Shown here piece by piece: positions 26,293 to 35,675 of a DNA stretch of 64,000 bases. The first letter of the stretch is position 1. Each line of letters opens with the position of its first letter. The stretch comes from Flavobacterium pokkalii (GTDB taxonomy: Bacteria > Bacteroidota > Bacteroidia > Flavobacteriales > Flavobacteriaceae). The notes under the pieces were generated by a model that was not told the DNA's origin, did no database searches, and saw only the letters and a list, made by a program, of their open reading frames with translations. Location of the stretch: positions 124,001 to 188,000 of the forward strand of contig NZ_NASZ01000001.1 in assembly GCF_014596575.1 (NCBI RefSeq), read 5' to 3'. The position numbers and the translations under genes are program-made.

Positions 26293-27162
26293 CTAATTCG
26301 AAAGATAGCTTTTCTTATATTCCATAGGCGTAATTCCCGCGACTTTTTTAAAATGACGGTAAAAATTGGAAACATTATTAAAACCACATTCAAAACAAAT
26401 CATCTCAGTAGGAATCTTATTTTCAATCAGTAATCTGCAGGCGTGACTGATGCGGATTTCGATTAAAAAATCATAATAGGTTTTCTTGGTCATCAGTTTA
26501 AAATAGCGACAAAAAGAGGTTACACTCAGGTTACTAAAAGCGGCAATTTCGGTTAGCGTAATTTCCTTTTTATAATTCGAAAGCGTATAACTGCATATTT
26601 TGTTCAAACGGATGGAATCGGATTCGTTAGATTGGTAAAAAGCGTGCGAAGCGGTAATTTCGGTATATTCTTCTGTTTCCGATAAATGTTTTAAGATATT
26701 TAATAAAATAATCAGTTTGTCAATATGATTGGCATTTGGGGCTTTCAACATTTGTTCCATGACTTTTTCGCGGGTTTCCCCATGGATAATCATGCCTTTT
26801 TTAGCCTTTTCAAAGAGTTTCGGAATTAGGAAAGATTCCGGTAAATGTATAAAATCTTTTCCTAGGCAATCGGGTAAAAACTGAATCACAATGGCTTCTA
26901 CATCCAAATCTTTATTGTTTTGGTAATATTCTTCGTGACAACGCCAGGTGTGAGGTAAATTTTCGCCCAATAAAATCAGCTCTCCTGAACCGAAATTACT
27001 GATGTTGTCGCCAATAAATCGCACACCTTCGCCTTTGATAACATAATGTAATTCCAGTTCCGGATGGTAATGCCAAATCTTCCCAAAATTAGGTTCCCGG
27101 TTGTGTCGTACTTCAAACGAACTTTGGATGCTGGTAGGTACTTTGTGAAATAAAGGCTTCAT
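26293..27162 (-). CDS. AraC-family regulator with cupin sensor
   Basis: 289 residues from the ATG at 27162 (a TTG two codons upstream is a weaker start). The N-terminal cupin domain (about 25-110, KIWHYHPELELHYVIKGEGVRFIG...GELILLGENLPHTW) binds a small ligand, and the C-terminal double helix-turn-helix (about 185-289: ITLTEIAAFSNLSVTSFCRYFK and PTEMICFECGFNNVSNFYRHFKKVAGITPMEYKKS) binds DNA. Divergent from the isomerase gene and inside the catabolic locus, it is the obvious regulator of the symporter and isomerase promoters that share an 18-bp motif. Confidence 0.92.
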   Translation of the reverse strand: MKPLFHKVPTSIQSSFEVRHNREPNFGKIWHYHPELELHYVIKGEGVRFIGDNISNFGSGELILLGENLPHTWRCHEEYYQNNKDLDVEAIVIQFLPDCLGKDFIHLPESFLIPKLFEKAKKGMIIHGETREKVMEQMLKAPNANHIDKLIILLNILKHLSETEEYTEITASHAFYQSNESDSIRLNKICSYTLSNYKKEITLTEIAAFSNLSVTSFCRYFKLMTKKTYYDFLIEIRISHACRLLIENKIPTEMICFECGFNNVSNFYRHFKKVAGITPMEYKKSYLSN

Positions 27163-27223
27163 AAACAATAAGTTTGGTTTTGTTTTGCTAAATTAGTGTA
27201 AATTTTACAATTACAATATTTTT

Positions 27224-27241
27224 TATGATAATATCCTATAA
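27224..27241 (+). promoter_or_regulatory. Candidate regulator-binding site upstream of the isomerase-like gene
   Basis: TATGATAATATCCTATAA, the second copy of the motif at 22183-22200, in the divergent gap between the AraC gene and the isomerase-like gene. A CAAATTTG box (one mismatch to TAnnTTTG) at 27284-27291 lies 42 bp downstream. Confidence 0.6.
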
Positions 27242-27426
27242 AGACATGCAAATAAATAATAAGGGGCTGAGCTTATTTTTTAGCAAATTTGAAAAGAGAC
27301 GAAGCCTGTAAAGAATTTATGTTTTCTTAGGTGGCTTTTAAAAATAATCATCAATAGCAATCACAAAAACGATTTGGAAAAACAAATGGTCTTTGTGTTA
27401 TATTGCTTATAAATAATTTTAAAAAA

Positions 27427-29025
27427 ATGGACATTTACTTAGTAGCAAGTGGCGATTTGCGTTTATCGGCCAATCAGGTATGTTGGGAAGCACAAGCCCA
27501 AATGGAGCAATTATTAACTGCAGCAGTTGCCGAGGCAGGCGGAAAAATCATCAGAGCGCACGCTTATGATGCCGAAAAAAAGCACGGTTTTATTGATAGC
27601 CAAAAAATGGGAATGCAGGTTTTTAAAAATATTGACCCAACAGCCCCACTAATTGTTGCCGAAAGTGTCTGGCAATATTCGCACCATGTCTTGGCAGGTT
27701 TGATTACCCATCAGGGACCAATTTTAACGGTAGCCAACTGGAGTGGCGAATGGCCGGGATTGGTAGGAATGTTAAATTTAAATGGTTCATTAACTAAGGC
27801 AGGTGTAGTATACAGCACGTTGTGGAGTGTGGATTTTAGTGATGATTTTTTCAAAACGAATCTGAAAAACTGGATGCAAACGGCTACAATTCAACCGGAT
27901 TTAAGTCATGTAAAAGCTTTTGATAAGGCGCTTATTCCTGCGGAAGAATTGGCTAAAGGAGTCGATTTTGCGAAAGCATTCCGAAAAGAAAAAGCCATTA
28001 TGGGGGTTTTTGATGAAGGTTGTATGGGAATGTTCAATGCCATTGTGCCGGATCATTTGTTGCATCCAACCGGAATTTACAAAGAAAGATTATCGCAGTC
28101 TTCGCTCTACGCTAAAATGCTGACGGTGAAAGATGAAGAAGCTGAAGCGGTATTAGCATGGTTGCTTGATAAAGGAATGCAATTTGACTGGGGAACGGAT
28201 GAAGCAACTGAATTAACCAGAAACCAAACGTTGTTACAATGCAAAATGTACATTGCTGCAGTACGCATTGCGGCTGAATTTGGTTGTGATACGATTGGAA
28301 TCCAGTACCAGCAAGGGTTGAAGGATTTAGTTCCTGCCAGTGATTTGGTGGAAGGTTTGTTGAACAATCAAAACCGTCCTCCGGTTTATGATGAAGAAGG
28401 AAAGGAATTGTTTGCCGGAGAAGCGTTGCCACATTTTAATGAAGTGGATGAATGTGCCGGAATCGATGCTTTGGTAACGTATAATTTATGGCGTTCTATG
28501 GGCTTGAAAGGCGAAAATACCCTGCATGATTTGCGTTATGGGGAATATTTTAAAAATGAAACTATTGATGGATTTGTTTGGGTATTCTTAATCAGTGGAG
28601 CCGCTCCACCAGAGCATTTTGTAGGCGGTTATGAGGGAACTTCCAGCCAGAGACAGCCTGAAATGTATTTCAGATTAGGTGGTGGAAGTGTCAAAGGGGT
28701 GAGCAAACCGGGTGCTATTGTTTGGAGTCGTATTTATGTGATGGATGATGCTTTGCATTGTGATATGGGAATTGGAGAATCGGTTGATTTGCCAAAAGAA
28801 GAATTGGACCGCAGATGGAACATGACCACACCGCAATGGCCAATTATGAATGCGGTTTTAAAAGGGGTGAATCGCGACCAAATGATGGGACGTCATAAAG
28901 CGAATCACATTCACGTGGTGTATGCCGAAAATGAGGCCGAAGCTAACAAATTGTGCCGAATCAAAGCGGCTGCTTTGCAGGAATTAGGAATTCAGGTGCA
29001 TTTTTGTGGGGATGTAGCTGTTTAA
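27427..29025 (+). CDS. L-fucose isomerase-like protein
   Basis: 532 residues from the ATG at 27427 (an in-frame TTG at 27403 is a poor alternative). It resembles the fucose/arabinose isomerase superfamily: [41 protein letters not shown], a Glu in [10 protein letters not shown] and the C-terminal [19 protein letters not shown]. Those enzymes interconvert aldoses and ketoses using a divalent metal. With a FucP-like permease at the far end of the locus, a deoxy- or branched sugar is plausible, but the CoA-transferases in between suggest an acid. A terminator-like hairpin follows at 29053. Confidence 0.8.
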   Translation: MDIYLVASGDLRLSANQVCWEAQAQMEQLLTAAVAEAGGKIIRAHAYDAEKKHGFIDSQKMGMQVFKNIDPTAPLIVAESVWQYSHHVLAGLITHQGPILTVANWSGEWPGLVGMLNLNGSLTKAGVVYSTLWSVDFSDDFFKTNLKNWMQTATIQPDLSHVKAFDKALIPAEELAKGVDFAKAFRKEKAIMGVFDEGCMGMFNAIVPDHLLHPTGIYKERLSQSSLYAKMLTVKDEEAEAVLAWLLDKGMQFDWGTDEATELTRNQTLLQCKMYIAAVRIAAEFGCDTIGIQYQQGLKDLVPASDLVEGLLNNQNRPPVYDEEGKELFAGEALPHFNEVDECAGIDALVTYNLWRSMGLKGENTLHDLRYGEYFKNETIDGFVWVFLISGAAPPEHFVGGYEGTSSQRQPEMYFRLGGGSVKGVSKPGAIVWSRIYVMDDALHCDMGIGESVDLPKEELDRRWNMTTPQWPIMNAVLKGVNRDQMMGRHKANHIHVVYAENEAEANKLCRIKAAALQELGIQVHFCGDVAV

Positions 29026-29052
29026 GAAATCAAATTCGCTAAAAATAAAATT

Positions 29053-29092
29053 TTCCCGATGCCATTTGCTTGATTGTAAAGGGTGTCGGGAA
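29053..29092 (+). terminator. Terminator after the isomerase-like gene
   Basis: TTCCCGA and TCGGGAA form the stem, followed by GTTTTTG, 28 bp after the stop codon. Confidence 0.65.
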
Positions 29093-29269
29093 GTTTTTGT
29101 TTAGGAAGGTTTCGGGAAAAATAAATTAAATAGTGTTAAATTTACAATTCTTATCGTTTTGTAAATGAAAAAAATAGATTGAACATAGATAAAAACGAAT
29201 TAATTAGTTTTCTTAATTTTAAAGCTTGGAAATTTATGTTCTAAAATAGAAAAATTGAAAATTCGAAAA
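29093..29269. other. Promoter region for the downstream operon
   Basis: AT-rich gap of 177 bp between a terminator and the first solute-binding-fold gene, so a promoter must lie here. No clear TAnnTTTG box was found. Confidence 0.4.
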
Positions 29270-30412
29270 ATGAAGAAATTGAAAGGGATTACATGGAACC
29301 ATACAAGAGGGCTTTTGCCGATGGTTGCCACTGCTCAACGATTTACGGAGCTGTATCCGGATGTAGAAATTAGTTGGGAAAAAAGAAGTTTGCAGGAATT
29401 TGCAGATGCTTCGATTGAAGATTTGGCCAAAAGATTTGATTTGTTGGTAATCGATCATCCGTGGACCGGTTTTGGTGCGGCTACCAATACGATTGTGCCA
29501 TTGTCGGATCATTTTTCAGAAGAATATATTAAAGATCAGGAAGTAAATACGGTTGGGAAATCATACGAGAGTTATGTTTTTCACAATAAACTTTGGGCTT
29601 TGCCTATCGATGCGGCTACTCCGGTAGCAGCTGCCCGATTGGATATTTTAGAGAAAAACGGATTGAAAGTTCCGGAAACCTACGAAGATTTATTGGCTTT
29701 GGCCAAAAAAGGATTGGTGGCTTTTGCCGGAATTCCGGTAGATTCATTAATGACTTTCTATTCCTATTGCTGTAGTTTAGGCGAAGCGCCATTTCAATCT
29801 CAGGAAAAAGTAATTTCCGAAGAAATTGGTATTAAAGCCTTGCAAATGCACCGCGAACTGGCGCAATTGATGGATCCGGCTAATTTTAACCGAAATCCGA
29901 TTCAGGTTTATGAAGCTATGGTAAATACAGACGAAATTGCGTATTGCCCGTTTGCTTACGGTTATTCAAATTATTCCAGAATTGGCTACAGCAAAAATTT
30001 ATTGCATTTTTATGATTTGGTTAAATTAAATGATCAACCGATGATTAGTTCTTTAGGCGGAACCGGATTAGCAGTTTCTTCTTTCAGCGAAAACCTTCCG
30101 GAAGCCTTGAAATATGCTGAATTTACAGGTTCTTCTCAGGTACAGCAAAATATTTTTTCTGATAATGGTGGTCAACCGGGACATTTGCAAGCCTGGAAAA
30201 GTGAACGTATTAACGGAATCACCCACGATTATTTCAAAAATACTTTGCCTGCTTTAGAAAGAGCTTTCTTGCGTCCAAGATATGCCGGGCACATGTATTT
30301 TCAGGATCATGCCGGTGATGTAGTGCGTGATTATTTAATGAACGGTGGAGACGAAAAAGCTGTTTTGGCAGCGATGGACGCTTTGTATATCAAATCATTA
30401 AAAAACGAATAG
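29270..30412 (+). CDS. Solute-binding-protein fold protein without signal peptide
   Basis: 380 residues. The fold is that of ABC-type extracellular solute-binding family 1: KGITWNHTRGLLPMVATAQRFTELYPDVEISWEKRS at the start, FDLLVIDHPW, LWALPIDAATPVAAARLDIL, then YCPFAYGYSN and SSLGGTGLAVSS. The protein enters the first beta strand at residue 3, so there is no signal peptide or lipobox. The ATG at 29270 is preferred over a TTG at 29255. No ABC permease or ATPase gene is nearby. The stop codon lies 2 bp before a CoA-transferase gene. A cytosolic binding or enzymatic role is inferred. Confidence 0.82.
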   Translation: MKKLKGITWNHTRGLLPMVATAQRFTELYPDVEISWEKRSLQEFADASIEDLAKRFDLLVIDHPWTGFGAATNTIVPLSDHFSEEYIKDQEVNTVGKSYESYVFHNKLWALPIDAATPVAAARLDILEKNGLKVPETYEDLLALAKKGLVAFAGIPVDSLMTFYSYCCSLGEAPFQSQEKVISEEIGIKALQMHRELAQLMDPANFNRNPIQVYEAMVNTDEIAYCPFAYGYSNYSRIGYSKNLLHFYDLVKLNDQPMISSLGGTGLAVSSFSENLPEALKYAEFTGSSQVQQNIFSDNGGQPGHLQAWKSERINGITHDYFKNTLPALERAFLRPRYAGHMYFQDHAGDVVRDYLMNGGDEKAVLAAMDALYIKSLKNE

Positions 30413-30414
30413 CT

Positions 30415-31551
30415 ATGAGACCTTTAGAAGGCATAGTGGTATTGGAGTTTTGCCAATTTTTGGCGGGACCTTCGGCAGGATTAAAACTCGCCGATTTAGG
30501 TGCGCGCGTCATTAAAATTGAAAGACCCGTAAAAGGAGAAGCCTGTCGTCAGCTGAGTATTAAAGATTTATTTGTGGACGAAAGCAGTTTGTTGTTTCAT
30601 ACCATTAATCGAAATAAAGATTCTTTTGCAGCGGACTTAAAAAATCCTGACGATTTAGAGTTGGTCAAACGTTTGATCACTAAGGCTGATGTGATGACAC
30701 ATAATTTTCGACCGGGTGTGATGGATAAAATTGGTTTGGCTTTCGCCGATGCCATTGCGATCAATCCTAAAATCATTTACGGTGTAGTTTCGGGTTATGG
30801 AGATGAAGGACCATGGGCTAAAAAACCGGGACAGGATTTATTGGTACAATCTTTATCTGGTTTGACTTGGCTAAGCGGAAGAGACAGTCAGGGACCGGTT
30901 CCCTTTGGTTTATCAACTGCCGATATTATGTGCGGCAATCATTTGACGCAAGGAATTTTGGCCGCTTTGTTAAAAAGAGCCAAAACTAATAAAGGTGTCT
31001 TGGTTGAGGTTTCTCTGATAGAATCGATTTTGGATGTGCAATTTGAAGCAATCACTTCGTACTTAAATGATGGTGGAAAATTACAAAAAAGAGGTGATGT
31101 TGCCGGAAGCGCTCATGCTTTCCTGAGTGCGCCTTATGGGGTTTATAAAACTCAGGATGGTTATCTTTCTTTAGCAATGGGCGATTTGATGTATATTGGC
31201 GAATTGCTTGGTGTTGATTTGAAAGCCTATTCTGAAAAGCATTTATGGTTTGAAAAACGCGACGAAATCAGAACGCTTTTGTGTGATAGATTGATACAAA
31301 AAACAACAGACCATTGGTTGCAAATCTTACAGGAAAAAGGTATTTGGTGTGGAAAAGTATTGAATTATCAGGAATTAGATGCGATTGATTTTGGGATGCC
31401 CATGAAACAAGTAATTGAAAATTCCGAGCATAAAACCATTACCACTACCCGCAGTCCGATTCAGTTGGATGGCCAAATTTTGACCAGTCGAAAAGCAGCT
31501 CCAAAAGTAGGAGAGCATAATGTGGATATACAAAAAGAGTTTATTCGCTAG
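30415..31551 (+). CDS. CaiB/BaiF family III CoA-transferase, first copy
   Basis: 378 residues. Family III CoA-transferases move CoA between carboxylic acids through an aspartyl anhydride. The N-terminus LEGIVVLEFCQFLAGPSAGLKLADLGARVIKIERP is typical. The catalytic Asp is at residue 170 (FGLSTADIMCGNHLTQGILAALLKR), the position of Asp169 in formyl-CoA transferase. GVYKTQDGYLSLAMG and a C-terminal small domain follow. Paired with a similar but diverged copy (31682-32821), so the active enzyme may be a heterodimer or the two may act on successive acids. Confidence 0.92.
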   Translation: MRPLEGIVVLEFCQFLAGPSAGLKLADLGARVIKIERPVKGEACRQLSIKDLFVDESSLLFHTINRNKDSFAADLKNPDDLELVKRLITKADVMTHNFRPGVMDKIGLAFADAIAINPKIIYGVVSGYGDEGPWAKKPGQDLLVQSLSGLTWLSGRDSQGPVPFGLSTADIMCGNHLTQGILAALLKRAKTNKGVLVEVSLIESILDVQFEAITSYLNDGGKLQKRGDVAGSAHAFLSAPYGVYKTQDGYLSLAMGDLMYIGELLGVDLKAYSEKHLWFEKRDEIRTLLCDRLIQKTTDHWLQILQEKGIWCGKVLNYQELDAIDFGMPMKQVIENSEHKTITTTRSPIQLDGQILTSRKAAPKVGEHNVDIQKEFIR

Positions 31552-31562
31552 ATTGTTAAATC

Positions 31563-31658
31563 GTTTATTTGTTGAATTGTTTAATGTATTAAAATGTTTA
31601 ACAAATAATCACGCTTCAACAGTTAGGGATGAAAAAATAAACGATTCAACGAATAAAC
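31563..31658. repeat. 20-bp hairpin between the two CoA-transferase genes
   Basis: GTTTATTTGTTGAATTGTTT (31563-31582) pairs with AAACGATTCAACGAATAAAC (31639-31658) with two G-T wobbles. The left arm is made of 8-nt words starting GTT. The gap (130 bp) lies within an otherwise tightly packed operon. Confidence 0.65.
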
Positions 31659-31681
31659 TATAAAAACGGTTAAACAAAAAA

Positions 31682-32821
31682 ATGAAACCTTTAGAAGATT
31701 ATTTAATTATTGATTTCAGTCAGTTTCTTTCGGGACCTTCTGCCAGTTTACGCTTGGCGGATTTAGGAGCCCGCGTGATTAAAATTGAAAAACCCGGAAC
31801 AGGTGATATTTGCCGTACTTTATATATTTCGGATTTGATTATGAACGGAGAATCCTCTGTTTTTCATACGATCAATCGAAACAAAGAATCTTTTGCCATC
31901 GATTTTAAACAACCAGAAGAATTAGCCAAACTGAAGAAACTATTGGCGAAAGCCGATGTAGTGATGCATAATTTCAGACCGGGTGTTATGGAACGCATCG
32001 GGCTGAGTTATGAAGAAGTACAAAAGATAAACCCGAATGTGGTTTATGCCTCGATAAGTGGTTATGGATCCAAAGGAGCTTTTAAAGACAAGCCTGGACA
32101 GGATTTGTTATTGCAATCCTTAACAGCATTGACCTGGCTTACCGGAAATGAAGGTGATGGTCCGGTTCCTATGGGATTGTCTATTGTGGATATGTTGGCC
32201 GGAGCACATTTGGCGCAAGGAATTTTAGCGGCTTTGTATCGAAAAGTGATTCAAAATATCGGAGCAAAAGTAGAAGTAAGCATGCTGGAATCGGCATTTG
32301 ATTTTCAGTTTGAAACCATTACGACCTTCTTTAATGACGGTGGCGAATTACCGGTAAGAACCAAAACCAATAATGCCAATGCGTATTTAGGAGCGCCTTA
32401 CGGAATTTATCAAACCAAAAATGGTTACATAAGTTTAGCCATGGGATCGATTCCGGTGCTGGCAGAACTTTTGTCTTGTGAAGCATTGAAACAATTTCCG
32501 GAAAACAAATTCATTTTAAGAGACGAAATCAAATCGATTTTGGCTGAACATTTGCGTACGCAGGATTCCGAATATTGGTTAAATATTTTAGAGCCGGCTG
32601 ATATTTGGTGTGCCAATGTCTTAAACTACGAACAACTTTTTGCCCAGGAAGGATTCCGGGTTTTAGACTTTGTTCAGGAAGTTGAAATGACCGATGGGTA
32701 TCGCTATAAAACTACGCGATGTCCTATTCGTATTGACGGAGAATTATTTACATTTGGAAAAGCCTCTCCGAAATTAGGTCAGGATAACGAAAAAATTATT
32801 AAAGAATTTAATCTTTGCTAA
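31682..32821 (+). CDS. CaiB/BaiF family III CoA-transferase, second copy
   Basis: 379 residues, closely related to the preceding copy (shared LGARVIKIE, FHTINRN, HNFRPGVM, SGYG and KPGQDLL segments). The catalytic Asp is again residue 170 (MGLSIVDMLAGAHLAQGILAAL), so both copies appear active. Its TAA stop shares a base with the ATG of the next solute-binding-fold gene (TAATG), which implies coupled translation. The pairing of each CoA-transferase with a solute-binding-fold protein (before copy 1, after copy 2) is a striking symmetry. Confidence 0.92.
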   Translation: MKPLEDYLIIDFSQFLSGPSASLRLADLGARVIKIEKPGTGDICRTLYISDLIMNGESSVFHTINRNKESFAIDFKQPEELAKLKKLLAKADVVMHNFRPGVMERIGLSYEEVQKINPNVVYASISGYGSKGAFKDKPGQDLLLQSLTALTWLTGNEGDGPVPMGLSIVDMLAGAHLAQGILAALYRKVIQNIGAKVEVSMLESAFDFQFETITTFFNDGGELPVRTKTNNANAYLGAPYGIYQTKNGYISLAMGSIPVLAELLSCEALKQFPENKFILRDEIKSILAEHLRTQDSEYWLNILEPADIWCANVLNYEQLFAQEGFRVLDFVQEVEMTDGYRYKTTRCPIRIDGELFTFGKASPKLGQDNEKIIKEFNLC

Positions 32822-34050
32822 TGGAAAATTCAACATTTAGAATTGCAGTTCGAAAATTTGGGCCTTTTGAAACGGCCATGCAAAAACTATGGGATGCCTT
32901 TTGTCTAAAAAACGATATTAGTATCGCGGTAGAAATGGTGCCTATGGAATTACATGATTTGTATGAGCAAACCATTAGTGAAGAAGGTTTGAAAAAAGGT
33001 GACTGGGATATTGCCCACATCAATACCGACTGGATTTTTGATGCCACTCATGCAAAAGCGGTTGAGGATTTGAGACCTTATATAGCTCAAAAAGCGCCTC
33101 AGGATTTCCCTCAGGGCTGGCATAATTCGTTGTTGCATTTACAGGAAATTGACGGTGGAATTCATGGATTGCCTTTTCATGATGGTCCTGAATGTTTGAT
33201 TTACAGAAAAGATTTATTTGAAAATCCAATTGAAAAAGAAAATTTCAAAAAGGAGTATGGTTATGAATTAGCGCCACCTAAAACCTGGCTGGAATTTGAA
33301 CAAATGGCTACTTTTTTTAATCGCCCAGATGAAAATTTATACGGTTGCGTTTTTGCCAATTATCCTGACGGACATAATATGGTTTTTGATTTTTGCCTGC
33401 ATTTATGGACTCGCGGAGGTTCTTTGATCAACAATGAAAATCGTGTAAACGTTAACACTCAGGCTGCTATTGATACATTGGATTATTACCGTTACATCGT
33501 TAAGAAAACTGATGCGGTACATCCGGGTTCTATTGATTTTGGTTCTGTTGAAGCCGGAATGGCTTTCGCCAATGCAGAAGCTGCGATGACCATCAACTGG
33601 TTTGGATTTGCTTCGATGTCGGAGGTAATTGCCGAATCTAAGGTGAAAGGAAAAGTAGATGTTACAACTTTACCTTTTGCCGAAGGCGGAAAAACAGCTT
33701 CGCTAAATGTGTATTGGTTGTACACCATTGGAACCGGAAGTAAGTACAAACAACTGGCTTATGATTTTTTACGCTTTGCAACCACTGCCGAAAGTGATAA
33801 ATTATTAACCAATGAAGGAGGAATTGGTTGTCGAAAATCGACCTGGAAAGATCCGGAAATCAACGCTACAATTCCTTATTATCATAAATTGGAAAGTTTG
33901 CATGAAAATGCACATACTTTACCTCAAATAGCGGTTTGGCCGGATATCGCCATTTTGATTGACCAAATGGTTTTGACCGCTTTAAAAACAGAGATCCCAT
34001 CAGCGGATTTATTAAAAAATACACAAATTGAAATTGAAAAAATACTATAA
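32821..34050 (+). CDS. Second solute-binding-protein fold protein without signal peptide
   Basis: 409 residues from the ATG at 32821 (a TTG at 32815 is an alternative). Family 1 solute-binding fold: TFRIAVRKFGPFETAMQKLWDAFCLKNDISIAVEMVPM, GDWDIAHINTDWIFD, GIHGLPFHDGPECLIYRKDLF, PPKTWLEFEQMATFF, YGCVFANYPDGHNM and AMTINWFGFASMSE, which resembles maltose/sugar-binding proteins. No signal peptide is present and no permease genes follow. The stop overlaps the next start by one base (TAATG). It is diverged from the first such protein. I infer a cytosolic role with the CoA-transferases. Confidence 0.82.
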   Translation: MENSTFRIAVRKFGPFETAMQKLWDAFCLKNDISIAVEMVPMELHDLYEQTISEEGLKKGDWDIAHINTDWIFDATHAKAVEDLRPYIAQKAPQDFPQGWHNSLLHLQEIDGGIHGLPFHDGPECLIYRKDLFENPIEKENFKKEYGYELAPPKTWLEFEQMATFFNRPDENLYGCVFANYPDGHNMVFDFCLHLWTRGGSLINNENRVNVNTQAAIDTLDYYRYIVKKTDAVHPGSIDFGSVEAGMAFANAEAAMTINWFGFASMSEVIAESKVKGKVDVTTLPFAEGGKTASLNVYWLYTIGTGSKYKQLAYDFLRFATTAESDKLLTNEGGIGCRKSTWKDPEINATIPYYHKLESLHENAHTLPQIAVWPDIAILIDQMVLTALKTEIPSADLLKNTQIEIEKIL

Positions 34051-35120
34051 TGATGCATATTCCCTATAAACCTGAATTACCCAAAACCAAACAACCCATA
34101 GTAATTATTGGTGCCAGCGGAATTGTAAAAGATGCCCATTTACCTGCTTATAAAATGGCAGGATTTGAAGTTTTTGGAATTACTAACCGAACTTTTGCCA
34201 AAGCACAGGCTATGGCAGAAGAATTTGGAATTCCGCATGTTTTTGAAACCGTAGCAGATGCGGTTAAAAATGCTCCCGCTAATGCTGTTTATGATATTAC
34301 GGTGATGCCGGAGCAATACATTGAAATTTTAGAACAATTGCCTGATGGTGCGGCTGTTTTAATCCAAAAACCAATGGGAAATGATTTGGCCGAAGCCAAA
34401 GAAATTCTTGCCGTTTGCGAAAGAAAAAATTTGGTGGGTGCGATTAATTTCCAATTGCGTTTTGCGCCATTCGTAGCCGCTGCACGTCATTTGATCAACG
34501 AAGGAATCATTGGTGAATTGTATGATTTGGAATTCAAAGTAACGGTAAATACGCCTTGGGAAATGTTTCCTGTGGTGAAAGTGCATCCACGATTGGAGAT
34601 TTTGTTCCATAGTGTGCATTATATTGATTGTATTCGCTCTTTTGTGGGTGATCCAAAATCAGTTTTGGCTAAAACTTGGAAGCATCCGTTGAAGGATTTG
34701 TCATCATCGCGTTCGACTATTATTTTAGATTATGGCGATACCATGCGTGCCGTAATCAATACGAATCACGATCATCATTTTGGGCCACAGCATGAAGAAA
34801 GTTACATAAAATGGGAAGGAACTAAAGGCGCTGTCAAAGCCAAAATGGGCTTGTTGATGAATTATCCTGTGGGATTGGAAGATGTTTTCGAATATGCGGT
34901 GCAAAATGAAAATGGGAATTATGAATGGACTAAAGTGCAATTGGAAGGTTCCTGGTTTCCGGAAGCTTTTGTGGGTACGATGGCCAATTTGATGCGTTTT
35001 AAAGAAGGTTCGGATCCGGTATTGCATGCCAGTGTAGAAAATGTACTGGGAACTATGAAAGTGGTGGAAGCCTGCTATATCAGTAATAAAAATGGAGGAA
35101 TTCCACAAATGGAGTTATAA
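34050..35120 (+). CDS. Gfo/Idh/MocA family oxidoreductase
   Basis: 356 residues. N-terminal Rossmann domain (PIVIIGASGIVKDAHLPAYKMAGFEVFGITNRTFAKAQAMAEEFGI) binds NAD(P). The usual EKP motif reads QKPMGNDLAEA here: the Lys stays and the Glu is Gln. The C-terminal alpha/beta domain has VHPRLEILFHSVHYIDCIRSF, with the His residues expected near the substrate. Members oxidise or reduce sugar hydroxyls. It starts within the stop of the preceding gene (ATG at 34050 or 34053) and belongs to the same transcript. Substrate unknown. Confidence 0.88.
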   Translation: MMHIPYKPELPKTKQPIVIIGASGIVKDAHLPAYKMAGFEVFGITNRTFAKAQAMAEEFGIPHVFETVADAVKNAPANAVYDITVMPEQYIEILEQLPDGAAVLIQKPMGNDLAEAKEILAVCERKNLVGAINFQLRFAPFVAAARHLINEGIIGELYDLEFKVTVNTPWEMFPVVKVHPRLEILFHSVHYIDCIRSFVGDPKSVLAKTWKHPLKDLSSSRSTIILDYGDTMRAVINTNHDHHFGPQHEESYIKWEGTKGAVKAKMGLLMNYPVGLEDVFEYAVQNENGNYEWTKVQLEGSWFPEAFVGTMANLMRFKEGSDPVLHASVENVLGTMKVVEACYISNKNGGIPQMEL

Positions 35121-35130
35121 AAACGAAAAA

Positions 35131-35197
35131 AGTCCTTAGTTGTTAGTCCTTAGTTTTTAAGGATAGACTAATTGCTAAGGACTAACAACTAAAGACT
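35131..35197. repeat. 23-bp hairpin with heptamer words between the oxidoreductase and MaoC genes
   Basis: The left arm (35131-35153) reads as heptamers AGTCCTT, AGTTGTT, AGTCCTT, then AG. The right arm (35175-35197) is its reverse complement with one mismatch. The word phase continues (AGTTTTT) into the loop. There is no direct T-tract, so a terminator is not the best explanation. Confidence 0.75.
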
Positions 35198-35211
35198 AAA
35201 AAACTAAAAAT

Positions 35212-35655
35212 ATGTATTTCAAATCAACTTTTTTCGAAGATTATCAATTAAATGAAAAGCGTGTGACGCTGGGAAGAACCATTACCGAAACGGATTTTGT
35301 GGTTCACGCCGGACACACAGGCGATTTTTTTCCCCATCACATGGACGAAGAGTGGTGTAAAACCCAGCCTTTTGGGCAGCGTATTGCTCATGGAACGATG
35401 GTCTTTGCTATTGGAATCGGATTGACGGCTTCGGAAATTAATCCGGAAGCTTTTTCTAAAGGTTATGACCGCATGCGATTTGTAAAACCGGTTCACATTG
35501 GGGACACAATCCACTCGGAAATTACGATTTCTGAAAAAGGAGAAGCCAAAAGACCGGAAATGGGAACGGTAACCGAACACGTGGAAATCATTAACCAAAG
35601 AGGTGAAGTGGTAATGGTATGTGATCATTTGTTACTGGTAAAAAAGAAAAATTAA
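35212..35655 (+). CDS. MaoC-like hydratase/dehydratase (hot-dog fold)
   Basis: 147 residues. The R-specific hydratase signature is visible as [28 protein letters not shown], with the catalytic Asp and His, followed by [13 protein letters not shown] and [19 protein letters not shown]. Such enzymes add or remove water at a 2-enoyl-CoA. This fits a pathway in which one of the CoA-transferases makes a CoA thioester of a small acid that is then dehydrated or hydrated here. It is the next-to-last gene of the locus. Confidence 0.9.
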   Translation: MYFKSTFFEDYQLNEKRVTLGRTITETDFVVHAGHTGDFFPHHMDEEWCKTQPFGQRIAHGTMVFAIGIGLTASEINPEAFSKGYDRMRFVKPVHIGDTIHSEITISEKGEAKRPEMGTVTEHVEIINQRGEVVMVCDHLLLVKKKN

Positions 35656-35675
35656 CCAACCTATAATTTTAAATT

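Noticed and set aside
29270..34050. ABC sugar transporter
   Set aside because: Both binding-fold proteins lack signal peptides, and no permease or ATPase genes follow.
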